From positions 1,031,501 through 1,095,500 of the forward strand of contig NZ_JPOI01000001.1 of assembly GCF_000733845.1 (NCBI RefSeq): 64,000 bases of DNA. Reading direction: 5' to 3'. Below the pieces are notes generated by a model. That model made no database searches. It had not been told where the DNA came from and was given only the letters and a program-made list of their open reading frames with translations. Shown one piece after another: positions 1 to 8,947 of the stretch. The stretch is from Geobacillus vulcani PSS1. GTDB lineage: Bacteria > Bacillota > Bacilli > Bacillales > Anoxybacillaceae. The first letter of the stretch is position 1, and every line of letters begins with the position of its first letter. The translations under genes were made by a program, and so were the position numbers.

Positions 1-12
1 TATACGGTAATA

Positions 13-48
13 AGAGAGGGTGTCCCGAGTTTTTGGGACACCCTCTCT
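13..48. terminator. Perfect inverted repeat downstream of gerQ
   Basis: A 14-bp perfect inverted repeat (13-26 and 35-48) with an 8-base loop lies 30 bp beyond the gerQ stop. It is a plausible terminator for the cwlJ-gerQ transcript. The arms contain GAGGGTGTCCC, which also occurs at 7503 and, inverted, near 18911-18921. The T-run on the gerQ strand is poor. Confidence 0.6.
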
Positions 49-78
49 GCTCATCGAACATCGGTTTTGCGCTTGCAC

Positions 79-660
79 TTAGCGCGGCGAATAGGAGGCG
101 AGCGGCGTGGCGGAGGCGCCGGCAAACGGATATTCGTAGGCGATTTCGCCTTCAAATGTGACGTAATCGAGGTAAATCATCGGGATCAAATAGCGTGTTC
201 CCGTTTGCGGGTCGCTTAAAATGACATGGTCGCGCCCGGCCGCTTCAATGACGCCGCGGAACACTTTCGCATTCCACTCGCGGTTGTTTTCAAACGTCGC
301 ATAGATAGTGGCGACTTTTCCTTTGTTTAGCCGCAAAATGTTTTCGATGTACGACTCTTCGATCGGCAGCATCCCCGGAATTGTCGGACCGGCGGTGGTC
401 GGTGTCGGCGTCGGGGCGGCAAACGTCGGCGCCTGCAAACCGAACGTCGGGGCGGTTGTTGTCGGCGTCATCGTCGGGGCGGCCGCCGCTTGCGGATAGT
501 AGGAATACGGGTACGCCGCCGGATAGTATGGCTGCGGATACGGGTAGCCGTACGGATAAGCTGCATACGGTTGTTGCCGCTCCGGGTCGAACGGTGCATG
601 GTAATGGTATTGCTGTTTCTCATCAAGCGGATAGAAATTGTTTTCTGTATGGTTGGACAT
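79..660 (-). CDS. gerQ: GerQ spore coat/germination protein
   Basis: This 193-residue protein matches GerQ (YwdL), a spore coat protein needed for CwlJ localisation and for Ca-dipicolinate germination. Residues 1-60 are rich in Tyr, Pro and Gln and residues 60-95 are a Pro/Thr/Ala linker with repeated APT motifs. The conserved C-terminal domain starts near IPGMLPIEESYIENILRLNK. In B. subtilis the N-terminal lysines are cross-linked by transglutaminase; only one lysine (about residue 16) is visible in the N-terminal part here. The ATG at 660 has AGGAGG seven bases upstream. It lies 24 bp after cwlJ and is probably co-transcribed with it, as in the B. cereus group. Confidence 0.93.
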   Translation of the reverse strand: MSNHTENNFYPLDEKQQYHYHAPFDPERQQPYAAYPYGYPYPQPYYPAAYPYSYYPQAAAAPTMTPTTTAPTFGLQAPTFAAPTPTPTTAGPTIPGMLPIEESYIENILRLNKGKVATIYATFENNREWNAKVFRGVIEAAGRDHVILSDPQTGTRYLIPMIYLDYVTFEGEIAYEYPFAGASATPLASYSPR

Positions 661-684
661 AAAAAAACCTCCTCATATGAAAAG

Positions 685-1128
685 TTAGTAAACGCGCGGA
701 CAATCGGATGGAGTCGGCGCGAAGAAGCAATGCGATTTGTAGCGGCCGACGTTCCATTGGTTGAACCATTGCGGCGGGCAAGGCTCGCCTTCAGGCGGCT
801 TAAAAAACCAAAGGGCGTTTGTCGCTGGGTGGTAGCGCCAACCGCGGAGCACTTGGCGGGCTAGTCCGATATCCACTTCGCGCGCCCGTTGGTAAAAGTA
901 CCCTTTTTGCACCGCCTCAAAGCCGCCCGGGCTTTGGAACACCATTTGCCGGATGGAGCGGATGCCGCGGAAGTCAAGGCAGTTGGCGATGACGCGGTTG
1001 ACGCCGACGTTGCCGACCATGAGCATCCCAAGCCGCCCGTCTCCTTCCGCTTCCGCTCGCATGAGCCGAGCCAGCAACTTTACTTCCTCTTCTGTGTGGG
1101 CTACAATGGAGGGAGCGATCTGACCCAT
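685..1128 (-). CDS. cwlJ: CwlJ-type spore cortex-lytic hydrolase
   Basis: This 147-residue single-domain protein belongs to the SleB/CwlJ hydrolase family, which degrades spore cortex peptidoglycan during germination. The fold signature begins at about residue 15 (LLARLMRAEAEGDGRLG), with the presumed catalytic Glu inside it. Family motifs GNVGVNRV and the C-terminal WFNQWNVGRYKSHCFF are present. It has no signal peptide or peptidoglycan-binding domain, as expected for CwlJ and unlike SleB. The start at 1128 is preceded by a GAGGTGA ribosome-binding site. Its position just upstream of gerQ fits the known dependence of CwlJ on GerQ. Confidence 0.93.
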   Translation of the reverse strand: MGQIAPSIVAHTEEEVKLLARLMRAEAEGDGRLGMLMVGNVGVNRVIANCLDFRGIRSIRQMVFQSPGGFEAVQKGYFYQRAREVDIGLARQVLRGWRYHPATNALWFFKPPEGEPCPPQWFNQWNVGRYKSHCFFAPTPSDCPRVY

Positions 1129-1299
1129 ATCGTCACCTCAGTCGTTGTGAATTTCGACAGTAATAGGCTATTGGTGGAACGAGAAAATGGTGACACACGA
1201 ACAGAATGTTTCTGAAAAGATTTTCTGTTTTTATGTGTATGGGGGAATCAGGCTGCATATGACAGAAAGCGGATGATTGTCCAAAAAAGCAGCGAAAAC

Positions 1300-1334
1300 G
1301 AAGCAAAGCCCCGTATCGTTCGGGGCTTTGCTTC
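1300..1334 (-). terminator. Terminator of hemQ
   Basis: A 13-bp perfect stem (1300-1312 / 1322-1334) overlaps the last bases of the hemQ stop codon. On the minus strand it is followed by a T-rich stretch. It isolates hemQ from cwlJ. Confidence 0.7.
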
Positions 1335-2088
1335 ATACATGGAGGAAAGAAGGCACTTTTTCCGCTGACAGGCGGGTGCCGACGAAAAAGGAGCCAAACT
1401 CGCCAAAACGGGCGCTTACTTCGTCAAAGCGCATTTCATAAACGAGCTTTTTGAACTGGAGCGCATCATCCGAAAACAAGGTGACGCCCCATTCGAAATC
1501 ATCCAAGCCGACGGAGCCGGTGATGATTTGCGTCACTTTTCCGGCGTATTTTCGGCCGGTCATGCCGTGGGCGCGCATCAGTTCGCGCCGCTCTTCCATC
1601 GAGAGCATGTACCAGTTGTCTTGGCCTTGGCGCCGTTTATCCATCGGGTAGAAGCAAATATAGTTCGTTTTCGGCAAAATGGGGTACAGACGGCGGCGCA
1701 CTTCTGGAATTTGGTACGGATCTTCGCTGCCGGACGCCAAGTAGTTGCTTAACTCCACGACCGAAACGTACGAGTACGCAGGTAGCAAATAGTCAGCGAG
1801 TTTCGTTTTGTTAAGCGCTGTTTCGATTTCATGCAACTCATCCAGCGTCGGACGCAAAATCATGAACAGAATGTCCGCTTTTTGTCCGACGATCGTGTAG
1901 ACAGCATGGCTTCCTTGCTTCTCGCTTTCCGTCGTCTCCCATTGGTCGACAAGCGCCAAAAACTCACTGATCGCTGCCTCGCGCTCTTCGCTCGGCAACG
2001 TTTTCCATGCGCTCCAGTCGATCGTGCGGAAATCGTGCAAACAATACCAACCGTCCAACGTTTGGGCCGCTTCACTCATCATCTTCAC
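1333..2088 (-). CDS. hemQ: Coproheme decarboxylase HemQ (ChdC)
   Basis: HemQ catalyses the last step of the Gram-positive coproporphyrin-dependent haem pathway, decarboxylating coproheme III to haem b with peroxide. The 251 residues match the chlorite-dismutase-like family from Firmicutes. The catalytic Tyr is Y147 in [10 protein letters not shown] and the proximal haem His is H174 in [11 protein letters not shown]. The C-terminal FVGTRLS motif is present. The first four residues (MKMM) offer two further possible starts; a well placed AAGGAG supports the one chosen. It is transcribed alone from an extended -10 promoter near 2118-2126. Confidence 0.95.
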   Translation of the reverse strand: MKMMSEAAQTLDGWYCLHDFRTIDWSAWKTLPSEEREAAISEFLALVDQWETTESEKQGSHAVYTIVGQKADILFMILRPTLDELHEIETALNKTKLADYLLPAYSYVSVVELSNYLASGSEDPYQIPEVRRRLYPILPKTNYICFYPMDKRRQGQDNWYMLSMEERRELMRAHGMTGRKYAGKVTQIITGSVGLDDFEWGVTLFSDDALQFKKLVYEMRFDEVSARFGEFGSFFVGTRLSAEKVPSFLHV

Positions 2089-2117
2089 TCCTTATGAGAT
2101 CGAGTATGTCCACTATC

Positions 2118-2126
2118 ACTATACCA
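2118..2126 (-). promoter_or_regulatory. Extended -10 promoter of hemQ
   Basis: On the minus strand the sequence reads TGGTATAGT, a TGn-extended -10 about 30 bp upstream of the hemQ start. No good -35 is visible. Confidence 0.4.
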
Positions 2127-2220
2127 TAGTTTGCCCAAAAACGCTGATATTGGCGTACGGGATCAAAATGTACAGAATAGTTACAAAAGATGAATTATTG
2201 GTTGGAAGGGCTTACCTGCG

Positions 2221-2248
2221 TTGCGTTTCCCTATAAAAGAGGTATGCT
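2221..2248 (+). promoter_or_regulatory. Candidate sigma-A promoter of pta
   Basis: TTGCGT (2221-2226) and TATGCT (2243-2248) are separated by 16 bp and sit 75 bp upstream of the pta start. The match is moderate. Confidence 0.45.
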
Positions 2249-2322
2249 TAATAGAGTAGGAAAAGGGATGGCGTGCCTTGCGAGGGAAAACGCCAGCCGC
2301 AATAATGAAGGAGGCGTAACTG

Positions 2323-3303
2323 GTGGCAAATGATTTATTTACGGCATTAAAAACGAAAGTTGCTGGCATGGGACGGAAAATCGTGTTCCCCGAAGGAACG
2401 GACGATCGCATTTTGACGGCGGCGAGCCGTTTGGCGACAGAGCAAGTGCTTCAGCCGATCGTCCTCGGCGATGAGCAAGCCGTACGGGTGAAAGCAGCGG
2501 CGCTTGGTTTGCCGCTTGAAGGGGTGGAGATTATCAATCCACGCCGCTATGGCGGATTTGATGAGCTCGTTTCGGCATTTGTGGAGCGGCGCAAAGGGAA
2601 AGTGACCGAAGAAGCGGCACGTGAACTTCTTCTCGATGAAAACTATTTTGGAACCATGCTTGTTTATACAGGGTTCGCAGATGGCCTCGTCAGCGGGGCG
2701 GCCCACTCGACGGCCGACACCGTCCGACCCGCATTGCAAATCATTAAGACGAAGCCAGGCATCCGCAAAACATCCGGCGTGTTCATCATGGTGCGCGGTG
2801 AGGAAAAATATGTGTTTGCCGATTGCGCCATCAACATCGCGCCCAACAGCCAAGATTTGGCGGAAATCGCACTCGAGAGCGCTCAGACGGCGAAAATGTT
2901 CGGCCTTCAACCGCGCGTGGCGATGTTAAGTTTTTCCACTAAAGGGTCGGCCTCGTCGCCGGAGACGGAAAAAGTCGTTGAAGCAGTGCGGTTGGCGAAA
3001 GAAATGGCGCCGGACCTAATCCTTGACGGTGAGTTTCAATTTGACGCCGCCTTTGTGCCAGAAGTGGCGAAAAAGAAAGCGCCCGATTCCCCCATTCAAG
3101 GGGACGCAAATGTCTTTATTTTCCCGAGCCTTGAGGCGGGCAACATCGGCTACAAAATCGCCCAGCGCCTCGGCGGCTTTGAGGCGGTCGGCCCGATTTT
3201 GCAGGGGCTGAACAAACCGGTGAACGACCTATCGCGCGGTTGCAGCGCGGAAGACGCCTACAAGCTCGCGCTCATCACCGCCGCCCAGTCGCTTGGGGAG
3301 TGA
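2323..3303 (+). CDS. pta: Phosphate acetyltransferase Pta
   Basis: Pta interconverts acetyl-CoA and acetyl phosphate in overflow metabolism. At 326 residues it is close to the single-domain Bacillus enzyme of about 323. Family features include KIVFPEGTDDRI near the N-terminus, VSGAAHSTADTVRPALQIIK in the middle and VFIFPSLEAGNIGYKIAQRL near the C-terminus. The start is GTG at 2323, preceded by AAGGAGGCG. A hairpin with a short T-run follows at 3325-3353. It lies between divergent hemQ and co-directional lipL, as in B. subtilis. Confidence 0.96.
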   Translation: MANDLFTALKTKVAGMGRKIVFPEGTDDRILTAASRLATEQVLQPIVLGDEQAVRVKAAALGLPLEGVEIINPRRYGGFDELVSAFVERRKGKVTEEAARELLLDENYFGTMLVYTGFADGLVSGAAHSTADTVRPALQIIKTKPGIRKTSGVFIMVRGEEKYVFADCAINIAPNSQDLAEIALESAQTAKMFGLQPRVAMLSFSTKGSASSPETEKVVEAVRLAKEMAPDLILDGEFQFDAAFVPEVAKKKAPDSPIQGDANVFIFPSLEAGNIGYKIAQRLGGFEAVGPILQGLNKPVNDLSRGCSAEDAYKLALITAAQSLGE

Positions 3304-3324
3304 CGGGGCTGCCGCTGGATCAAA

Positions 3325-3353
3325 ACGAGAGGCATGCGCCCCTCGTCCCTTTT
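3325..3353 (+). terminator. Terminator of pta
   Basis: ACGAGAGGC (3325-3333) pairs with GCCCCTCGT (3338-3346) with one mismatch around a 4-base loop, followed by CCCTTTT. Confidence 0.55.
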
Positions 3354-3377
3354 GCGCCATTCGTTAACGGCGATTTA

Positions 3378-3386
3378 TGTTATAAT
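3378..3386 (+). promoter_or_regulatory. Extended -10 promoter of lipL
   Basis: TGTTATAAT is a consensus -10 with TGn extension, 40 bp upstream of the lipL ATG. The -35 region is weak, as is common for extended -10 promoters. Confidence 0.5.
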
Positions 3387-3425
3387 GAATAGCGTTGGAA
3401 TGATCTATGCAAGGAGTTGCTCGCG

Positions 3426-4283
3426 ATGAGCCATGAATTGCTGCGGCAGCCGAAATGGCGGGTCATCGATCAGTCGCATTTCGGTCCGCTGTTTGATGCG
3501 AAACAATCGTTTGCCATCGATGATGCGTTGTGCACTGCAGTGGGGGCGGGGCTGTCGGATACGGTTGTCCGTACATGGGTTCATGAGAATACCGTCGTCT
3601 TAGGCGTCGCGGATACAAAGCTTCCGTACATCGATGAGGCCGTTTCGTTTTTGCGCGAGGAAGGGTACCGCGTTGTTGTCCGCAATTCCGGCGGGTTGGC
3701 CGTTGTCCTTGACAGCGGGGTGTTGAATATTTCGCTCATTTTTCCGGAAACGAAAAACACGATTGCTATCGAGCAAGGGTATGAGGCGATGTACGCGCTC
3801 ATGGCCGCCATGCTTGCTTTATACGGCGCCCGCGTTGAGGCGGGGGAAATCGTCGGTTCGTATTGTCCAGGGAACTATGACTTGAGCATTGACGGCAAAA
3901 AATTTGCCGGCATTTCACAGCGTCGGGTGCGAGGCGGCGTTGCCGTGCAAATCTACCTTTGCGTCAACGGGAGCGGAGCCGCGCGGGCTGAGCTGATTCG
4001 CCGCTTTTATGAGCTTGGCCGCCAAGGGGAAAAAACGAAATTCGCCTACCCCGATGTTGTCCCAGCTGTTATGGCGTCGCTGTCTGAGCTTCTCGGCCGC
4101 GAGTTGTCGATCGATGAGCTGCTTGTCGCCCTTTGGCGCACGCTGCAGTCGTTTGGCAGCGAGCTATATTCATCTGCCCTCGAGGGCGGCGAATGGAATT
4201 GGTATGAAAGATATTGGGCGCGCATCGTCGAACGAAATGCCAACGTGTCTCCAGGAGAACCGATGAGAGATGTCAACCCATAA
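3426..4283 (+). CDS. lipL: Octanoyl-[GcvH]:protein N-octanoyltransferase LipL
   Basis: LipL moves octanoyl groups from GcvH to E2 subunits of 2-oxoacid dehydrogenases by amidotransfer, a step needed for lipoate assembly in Bacillus. The 285-residue product has the biotin/lipoyl transferase fold. RNSGGLAVV lies around residue 87, the catalytic Cys is at about 147 in [11 protein letters not shown], and the Lys motif [12 protein letters not shown] follows. The ATG at 3426 is preferred because AAGGAG lies nine bases upstream; an in-frame TTG at 3417 would overlap that site. It is convergent with rsfA. Confidence 0.92.
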   Translation: MSHELLRQPKWRVIDQSHFGPLFDAKQSFAIDDALCTAVGAGLSDTVVRTWVHENTVVLGVADTKLPYIDEAVSFLREEGYRVVVRNSGGLAVVLDSGVLNISLIFPETKNTIAIEQGYEAMYALMAAMLALYGARVEAGEIVGSYCPGNYDLSIDGKKFAGISQRRVRGGVAVQIYLCVNGSGAARAELIRRFYELGRQGEKTKFAYPDVVPAVMASLSELLGRELSIDELLVALWRTLQSFGSELYSSALEGGEWNWYERYWARIVERNANVSPGEPMRDVNP

Positions 4284-4377
4284 AGACCCTTTCCCTTTTG
4301 GCTGCTGGGGGTGCTTCGCCGCTGCTGACCGTGAGCGATGTCCTGCCCTTCTTGGCGCGAATGATGGATGTTCGCCA

Positions 4378-4420
4378 ACAAAAAAGGATGCCTGGTTTTT
4401 CACCCGACATCCTTTTTTGT
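4378..4420. terminator. Bidirectional terminator between lipL and rsfA
   Basis: An 11-bp stem (AAAAAAGGATG at 4380-4390 / CATCCTTTTTT at 4408-4418) has an A-run on one side and a T-run on the other, so it can serve both convergent genes. Confidence 0.8.
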
Positions 4421-5073
4421 TATTCCGCGATTTTCTCTAAGTTTCCGTTCGGGTCCATGCGGAAGGTCAGCCCCCGTTCTTCTTCCTCTTTTAATACCAT
4501 TTTGCGCGCCCGGTTGATGATTTTCACGAGCGTCTCAAAATCTTCTTGGACAGTCGACGAATTTTCTTGTAATTTTGCAACTTTTTCTTCAAGCTCTTTA
4601 TTTTTTTGCTTTAGTTCTTCAATCTCGCGGTGCAGCCGCTCGTTTTCTTTGATCAGTGCCTCCCGTTTCCGTTCATGGGATTGGAACGTTTTTAAGAACG
4701 CGATCACTTGATCCAGCGTCACTTGCTGCGGGGGAGAGGATGGGACGACGGCTGGCAGCTGCATCACTTCGCCAAGCTCTTCGAAAGATGGCATCGGCGG
4801 CTCATACAAGCGCCGTTTTTTCGCGCCGCCTTGTTTGGCCAACAGCCGCATCCGCTCTTTCCGTTGCATTTTCGCCAGCTGAAGCGCCTCTTCATATCGA
4901 TGGCGGACGACGGCATTCCAGCGGAAGCCGCAGGCAGCCGATGTCCGGTTTAACTTGTCGCCGACTTCTTCAAACGCATTGAGCTGGGTGCTCCCTTCAC
5001 GCACATGGCGCAATACCGTTTCCGCCAACAATAAATCATCTTCTTCTGTCCAAGCGTCTTGTCGTTGCTTCAT
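4420..5073 (-). CDS. rsfA: RsfA-type prespore regulator
   Basis: This 217-residue protein resembles RsfA (YwfN), a forespore regulator that tunes sigma-F-dependent genes such as spoIIR in B. subtilis. An N-terminal Myb/SANT-like DNA-binding domain is visible at about residues 1-60 ([15 protein letters not shown]... [15 protein letters not shown]), followed by a basic segment. A long coiled coil spans roughly residues 128-180 ([20 protein letters not shown]), suggesting dimerisation. The start at 5073 has a GGAGTGGAGA site. Direct regulation of spoIIR, also in this window, is plausible but not shown. Confidence 0.88.
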   Translation of the reverse strand: MKQRQDAWTEEDDLLLAETVLRHVREGSTQLNAFEEVGDKLNRTSAACGFRWNAVVRHRYEEALQLAKMQRKERMRLLAKQGGAKKRRLYEPPMPSFEELGEVMQLPAVVPSSPPQQVTLDQVIAFLKTFQSHERKREALIKENERLHREIEELKQKNKELEEKVAKLQENSSTVQEDFETLVKIINRARKMVLKEEEERGLTFRMDPNGNLEKIAE

Positions 5074-5183
5074 CGGTCTCCACTCCTTTTTCCCATGCTA
5101 GTAAAAGGATGGGCAAAAAAACAAAATATTATACGTTGCAAGTTTACAGGATTCGCAAATTTCCAGAGTGAAAGCATGCCAAC

Positions 5184-5212
5184 TTGCAATTTTCCCGCGA
5201 AAACGGTAGAAT
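5184..5212 (+). promoter_or_regulatory. Sigma-A promoter of yuzB
   Basis: TTGCAA (5184-5189) and TAGAAT (5207-5212) have a 17-bp spacer, 34 bp before the yuzB start. Confidence 0.6.
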
Positions 5213-5245
5213 ACACAAAGCAAACGCCACAGAAAGGAATGACGA

Positions 5246-5476
5246 ATGATGGCGAATGAGTTTCGCGTTTGCGACGACTGCAAGGCGCCCAATTTAAAAA
5301 CATTGATTCCGCGCCTGAAAAAACTTGATCCAGATGCGGTCATCAAAATTGGTTGCCAGTCGTATTGCGGCCCGGGGCGAAAAAAAACGTTCGCCTTCGT
5401 CAATAACCGCCCGGTGGCGGCGCTGACGGAAGACGAACTGATTGATAAAATTGCGGAAAGGTTGAAAAAGCGGTAA
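5246..5476 (+). CDS. yuzB: YuzB-like DUF1450 protein
   Basis: This 76-residue protein has four cysteines: a CDDC pair near residues 9-12 and later Cys in GCQSYCGPG. The arrangement recalls thioredoxin-like or Fe-S-binding proteins. It matches the UPF0349/DUF1450 family of Bacillaceae, whose function is unknown. The start at 5246 (or the adjacent ATG at 5249) follows AAAGGAATG. It has its own promoter and a strong terminator, so it is probably monocistronic. Confidence 0.8.
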   Translation: MMANEFRVCDDCKAPNLKTLIPRLKKLDPDAVIKIGCQSYCGPGRKKTFAFVNNRPVAALTEDELIDKIAERLKKR

Positions 5477-5479
5477 GCG

Positions 5480-5512
5480 ATCACCTTCTTTGCCGGAAGA
5501 AGGTGATTTTTT
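5480..5512 (+). terminator. Terminator of yuzB
   Basis: An 11-bp stem ATCACCTTCTT / AAGAAGGTGAT with a 6-base loop is followed by TTTTTT. It is a textbook intrinsic terminator. Confidence 0.9.
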
Positions 5513-5620
5513 GTATTTTTCGTCAATAATGGAGAAAGACGGAGAAAAAAGTCAACTATTTCTTTGCCGCAAGAAACGGCGTATAATAGATGTATGTTGG
5601 AGACGGAAGAGGAGGATGCG

Positions 5621-6919
5621 ATGTATTCCGGCGGACAGCTTGACGAAGAAAAAGTGTTTAAAGATCCGGTGCATCGATACATACATGTTCGCGACAAAGT
5701 GATTTGGGATTTGATCGGCACAAAGGAATTTCAGCGCCTCCGCCGCATCAAGCAGCTTGGCACGACATATTTGACGTTCCACGGCGCCGAGCACAGCCGA
5801 TTCAACCATTCGCTCGGCGTTTACGAAATCATTCGCCGCATCATTGATGACGTGTTTGTCGGCCGCGACCATTGGGACCATAGCGAGCGCCTTCTTTGTC
5901 TATGCGCGGCGTTGTTGCATGATTTAGGACATGGCCCGTTTTCCCACTCATTTGAAAAAGTGTTTCGTCTCGACCACGAAGATTTTACACAGGCGATCAT
6001 TTTAGGCGATACAGAAGTGAACGCCGCCTTGCGCGAAGTGGGCGACGATTTTCCGCAAAAAGTGGCGGAAGTGATCGCCAAGACGTACCCGAACAAGCTC
6101 GTCGTGAGCCTCATCTCGAGCCAAATTGACGCCGACCGGATGGATTATTTGTTGCGCGATGCCTACTACACCGGCGTCAGCTACGGCTACTTTGACATGG
6201 AGCGCATTTTGCGCGTCATGCGCCCGCGCGAAGACCAGGTTGTCATCAAACGGAGCGGCATGCATGCGGTTGAGGATTACATCATGAGCCGCTACCAAAT
6301 GTACTGGCAAGTGTACTTTCATCCCGTGACGCGCAGTGCGGAAGTCATTTTGACGAAAATTTTGCATCGGGCGAAAAAGCTGTATGAAGAGGGGTATCGT
6401 TTTCAAACGAAGCCGGCTCACTTTTTATCGTTCTTTGCGGGAAATGTGCCGCTTGGCGATTATTTAGCGCTTGATGAGGCGATCATCTTGTTTTACTTCC
6501 AACAATGGCAATACGAACGGGATCCGATTTTAAGCGACCTGTGCCAGCGGTTTGTCCGCCGCCGCCTGTTCAAATATACCGAATTCCATCCGACGAACGA
6601 GCAAATGGCAAAGCTGATTGAGCTGACGGGGTTGTTTAAAAAAGCAGGCATCGACCCGGACTACTACTTGGTCGTCGATTCGTCATCCGATTTGCCGTAC
6701 GATTTTTACCGGCCGGGAGAGGAAGGCGAGCGCTTGCCGATCTATTTGTTGATGCCGAATGGGGAACTGCGCGAGCTGTCGCGCGAATCGGTGCTCGTTG
6801 ACGCCATTTCCGGCAAGCGGCGCACCAACCATAAGCTCTATTTCCCTGCTGATTTCCTTGAAGACTTGTCAACCAAGCGAACGGTGAAGAAAAAGATTAT
6901 CGAAATTTTAAAGGGTTAG
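5621..6919 (+). CDS. ywfO: HD-domain phosphohydrolase YwfO
   Basis: This 432-residue HD-superfamily protein resembles YwfO and the SAMHD1-like dNTP triphosphohydrolases. Metal ligands are visible at H63 (SRFNHSLGVYEI), H100-D101 (LLHDLGHG) and an Asp in SSQIDADRMDYLLRDAYYTG. The C-terminal third is a helical domain. The preferred ATG at 5621 has GAGGAGG just upstream and gives the B. subtilis length; a longer frame opens at 5564 without a good site. A TATAAT at 5582-5587 may be its -10. The in vivo substrate is inferred, not proven. Confidence 0.88.
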   Translation: MYSGGQLDEEKVFKDPVHRYIHVRDKVIWDLIGTKEFQRLRRIKQLGTTYLTFHGAEHSRFNHSLGVYEIIRRIIDDVFVGRDHWDHSERLLCLCAALLHDLGHGPFSHSFEKVFRLDHEDFTQAIILGDTEVNAALREVGDDFPQKVAEVIAKTYPNKLVVSLISSQIDADRMDYLLRDAYYTGVSYGYFDMERILRVMRPREDQVVIKRSGMHAVEDYIMSRYQMYWQVYFHPVTRSAEVILTKILHRAKKLYEEGYRFQTKPAHFLSFFAGNVPLGDYLALDEAIILFYFQQWQYERDPILSDLCQRFVRRRLFKYTEFHPTNEQMAKLIELTGLFKKAGIDPDYYLVVDSSSDLPYDFYRPGEEGERLPIYLLMPNGELRELSRESVLVDAISGKRRTNHKLYFPADFLEDLSTKRTVKKKIIEILKG

Positions 6920-6932
6920 GAGATGACGGAGG

Positions 6933-7451
6933 GTGTTGACGGAGCATGCGAAAGTGATGAAGGCGCTGGCGGCCGCCGGGGAAATTGCCGGCCGCAAAAA
7001 GTTGCAAAAAATGATTTATATCGCGAAAAAGCTCGACTTTCCGTTTTACGAGAAATTCGATTTCCACTTTTATGGCCCGTATTCCGAGGAGCTGACATGC
7101 CGCATTGAAGAGCTGTGCGCGCTCGGCTTTTTGCACGAGGCAAAAGAGAAAAAAAGCGGCTATGTACAATACCGCTATACGCTCACAGAGGCGGGCGAGC
7201 AGTTTTTGCGCCATTACGACTGGGACATGCCGGGTCTTGACGAATGCATGCAGGCGATGAACGGACAAAACGCGCGCTTCTTGGAACTGGTTTCCACGGT
7301 GCTCTATTTTGAACATTTGTCGAAAGAGGAAGTAAAAGAGAAAATCGCCGTCGTAAAAAGCAAGCAGCGCTACACGGAGGAAGAGATCGAAGAGGCGTAT
7401 GCGTATATTGATGCGCTGCGCAGCCGATGCCGCAAGAGCGCTTGTGTGTAG
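6933..7451 (+). CDS. ywgA: YwgA family protein
   Basis: This 172-residue protein matches the YwgA family conserved in Bacillaceae; its function is unknown. The first part (AAGEIAGRKKLQKMIYIAKK) and the GPYSEEL motif resemble SocA/DUF4065-type winged-helix-like proteins. The C-terminal half is helical and charged. The start is GTG at 6933, with a TTG three bases later as an alternative. It begins 13 bp after ywfO and is almost certainly co-transcribed with it. Confidence 0.75.
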   Translation: MLTEHAKVMKALAAAGEIAGRKKLQKMIYIAKKLDFPFYEKFDFHFYGPYSEELTCRIEELCALGFLHEAKEKKSGYVQYRYTLTEAGEQFLRHYDWDMPGLDECMQAMNGQNARFLELVSTVLYFEHLSKEEVKEKIAVVKSKQRYTEEEIEEAYAYIDALRSRCRKSACV

Positions 7452-7502
7452 GCGGGCGGAAAAAGTTTCCTCAACGTATCATCAGTTGCCCATAGACGAC
7501 AT

Positions 7503-7597
7503 GAGGGTGTCCCACAAAGCGCGGGCCCCCCTTTCTTATTATCGTCGATAGCAGCCAAATGATCGATAAGAAACAATATGTTGTGCTTGGTTTAAGG
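7503..7597 (+). repeat. Dispersed intergenic repeat, copy A
   Basis: This 95-bp stretch begins GAGGGTGTCCCAC and ends with AAGAAACAAT...TTTAAGG at 7568-7597. A related sequence lies in opposite orientation at 18836-18921. Both sit between genes and encode nothing. It contains an internal inverted repeat (TTTCTTAT / ATAAGAAA). It is probably a short non-autonomous element or the remnant of an insertion-sequence end. Confidence 0.65.
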
Positions 7598-7633
7598 GGC
7601 AATTTCCCCTCTTGGGTCAAACCGTTCTTCGTT

Positions 7634-8935
7634 TTAATGCGGCAAAAACGCCAGCTGCAAAAAGAACAGCACCGCAAGCACGTACAGCAGCAACGGCACA
7701 TCGCGCCAGCGGCCGCGGGCGATTTTTAAGAGCGGGTACGAGACGAAGCCGAGCGCGATGCCGGTCGCGATGCTTGAGGTGAGCGGCATGCTTAAGATGA
7801 TGAGAAAGGCCGGGAACGCCTCATCGAGCTGATGCCACGAAATATGAGCGATGCTGCTGATCATCAAGCTGCCGACGATGATGAGCGCCGGGGCGGTGAT
7901 GGCCGATAACCCGGCGACCGCGCCGACCAGCGGGCTGAAAAAGGCGGCGATGACAAACAGGACAGCGACGGTGAGCGCCGTCCATCCGGTCCGTCCGCCG
8001 GCAGCGACACCCGTGGACGACTCGATGTACGCTGACGTTGGGCTCGTGCCAAGCATGGCCCCGACCGTAGTCGCGACCGAGTCAGCCAAGAGCGCTTCGC
8101 GGGCGCGCGGCAGCGTGTTCCCTTTCATCAGCCCGGCTTGCTCGGCGATGCCGATCATTGTGCCGGTCGTATCAAACAGCGTGACAAGCAAAAAAGAGAA
8201 GACGACGGCGTACAAATGATGGCTGATCACATCCCCAACGGCCGCAAACGGATTGGCAACGACCAACCCGTCCGGCAGCGACGGCAGCGACACAATGCCT
8301 TTGTCAAAGTGAAGTTGCCCGGTCGCATAGGCGATGATCCCGGTGATGACCATGCCGTAAAAGAGCGCTCCGTTGACGCCGCGCATCATAAGAACGAGCG
8401 TGACGGCGAGGCCGACAAGTGTCAACACGGCGGATGGGGCATGCAAGTCGCCAAGTGCCACCAAATTTTGCGGGTGGGCTTGGATGATCCCGGTCAGCCG
8501 CAGGCCGATGAAGGCGATAAACAGCCCGATGCCGGCGGTGATGCCGTGCTTTAAGCTGTCGGGAATCACTTCAATCAGCTTGCTGCGGAGCGGGGTGAGC
8601 GACAGTAACAAAAACAGCACCCCGGCGACAAACACGGCGGAAAACGCGGTTCCGTACGAAATGTCGTCGTGCGAGCCGACGACGGAATAGGCGAAATAGG
8701 CGTTAAGACCCATGCCAGGAGCGATGGCGATCGGATAGTTGGCGAAAACCGCCATCCACAGCGTGCCGATCACCGTGGCGATGACGGTGGCTGTAAACGC
8801 CTGTTCAAACGGGACGCCGGCGTCCGACAAGATGACCGGGTTGACGACGATGATGTACACCATCGTGAGGAACGTGGTCAAACCGGCGAGCACTTCCGTC
8901 TTGCGGTCAGCCTGTTTCTCTGCGAAACGAATCAT
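7634..8935 (-). CDS. NCS2-family purine permease (guanine/hypoxanthine type)
   Basis: This 433-residue polytopic membrane protein belongs to the NCS2/AzgA group and resembles Bacillus PbuG/PbuO hypoxanthine-guanine permeases. Family signatures include TFLTMVYIIVVNP near the N-terminus, IAPGMGLNAYFAY, FDTTGTMIGIAEQAG and GTSPTSAYIESSTGVAAGGRTG. About 12-14 hydrophobic segments are apparent. The ATG at 8935 is chosen because AGGAGGT precedes it; a TTG 24 bases upstream is less likely. A PurR-box-like inverted repeat overlaps its promoter, so repression when purines are plentiful is inferred. Whether it is PbuG or PbuO cannot be decided here. Confidence 0.88.
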   Translation of the reverse strand: MIRFAEKQADRKTEVLAGLTTFLTMVYIIVVNPVILSDAGVPFEQAFTATVIATVIGTLWMAVFANYPIAIAPGMGLNAYFAYSVVGSHDDISYGTAFSAVFVAGVLFLLLSLTPLRSKLIEVIPDSLKHGITAGIGLFIAFIGLRLTGIIQAHPQNLVALGDLHAPSAVLTLVGLAVTLVLMMRGVNGALFYGMVITGIIAYATGQLHFDKGIVSLPSLPDGLVVANPFAAVGDVISHHLYAVVFSFLLVTLFDTTGTMIGIAEQAGLMKGNTLPRAREALLADSVATTVGAMLGTSPTSAYIESSTGVAAGGRTGWTALTVAVLFVIAAFFSPLVGAVAGLSAITAPALIIVGSLMISSIAHISWHQLDEAFPAFLIILSMPLTSSIATGIALGFVSYPLLKIARGRWRDVPLLLYVLAVLFFLQLAFLPH

Positions 8936-8947
8936 GGGCCACCTCCT

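Noticed and set aside
1133..1336. A 67-codon minus-strand frame between cwlJ and hemQ
   Set aside because: It overlaps the hemQ terminator, lacks a start signal and has a non-protein-like composition.
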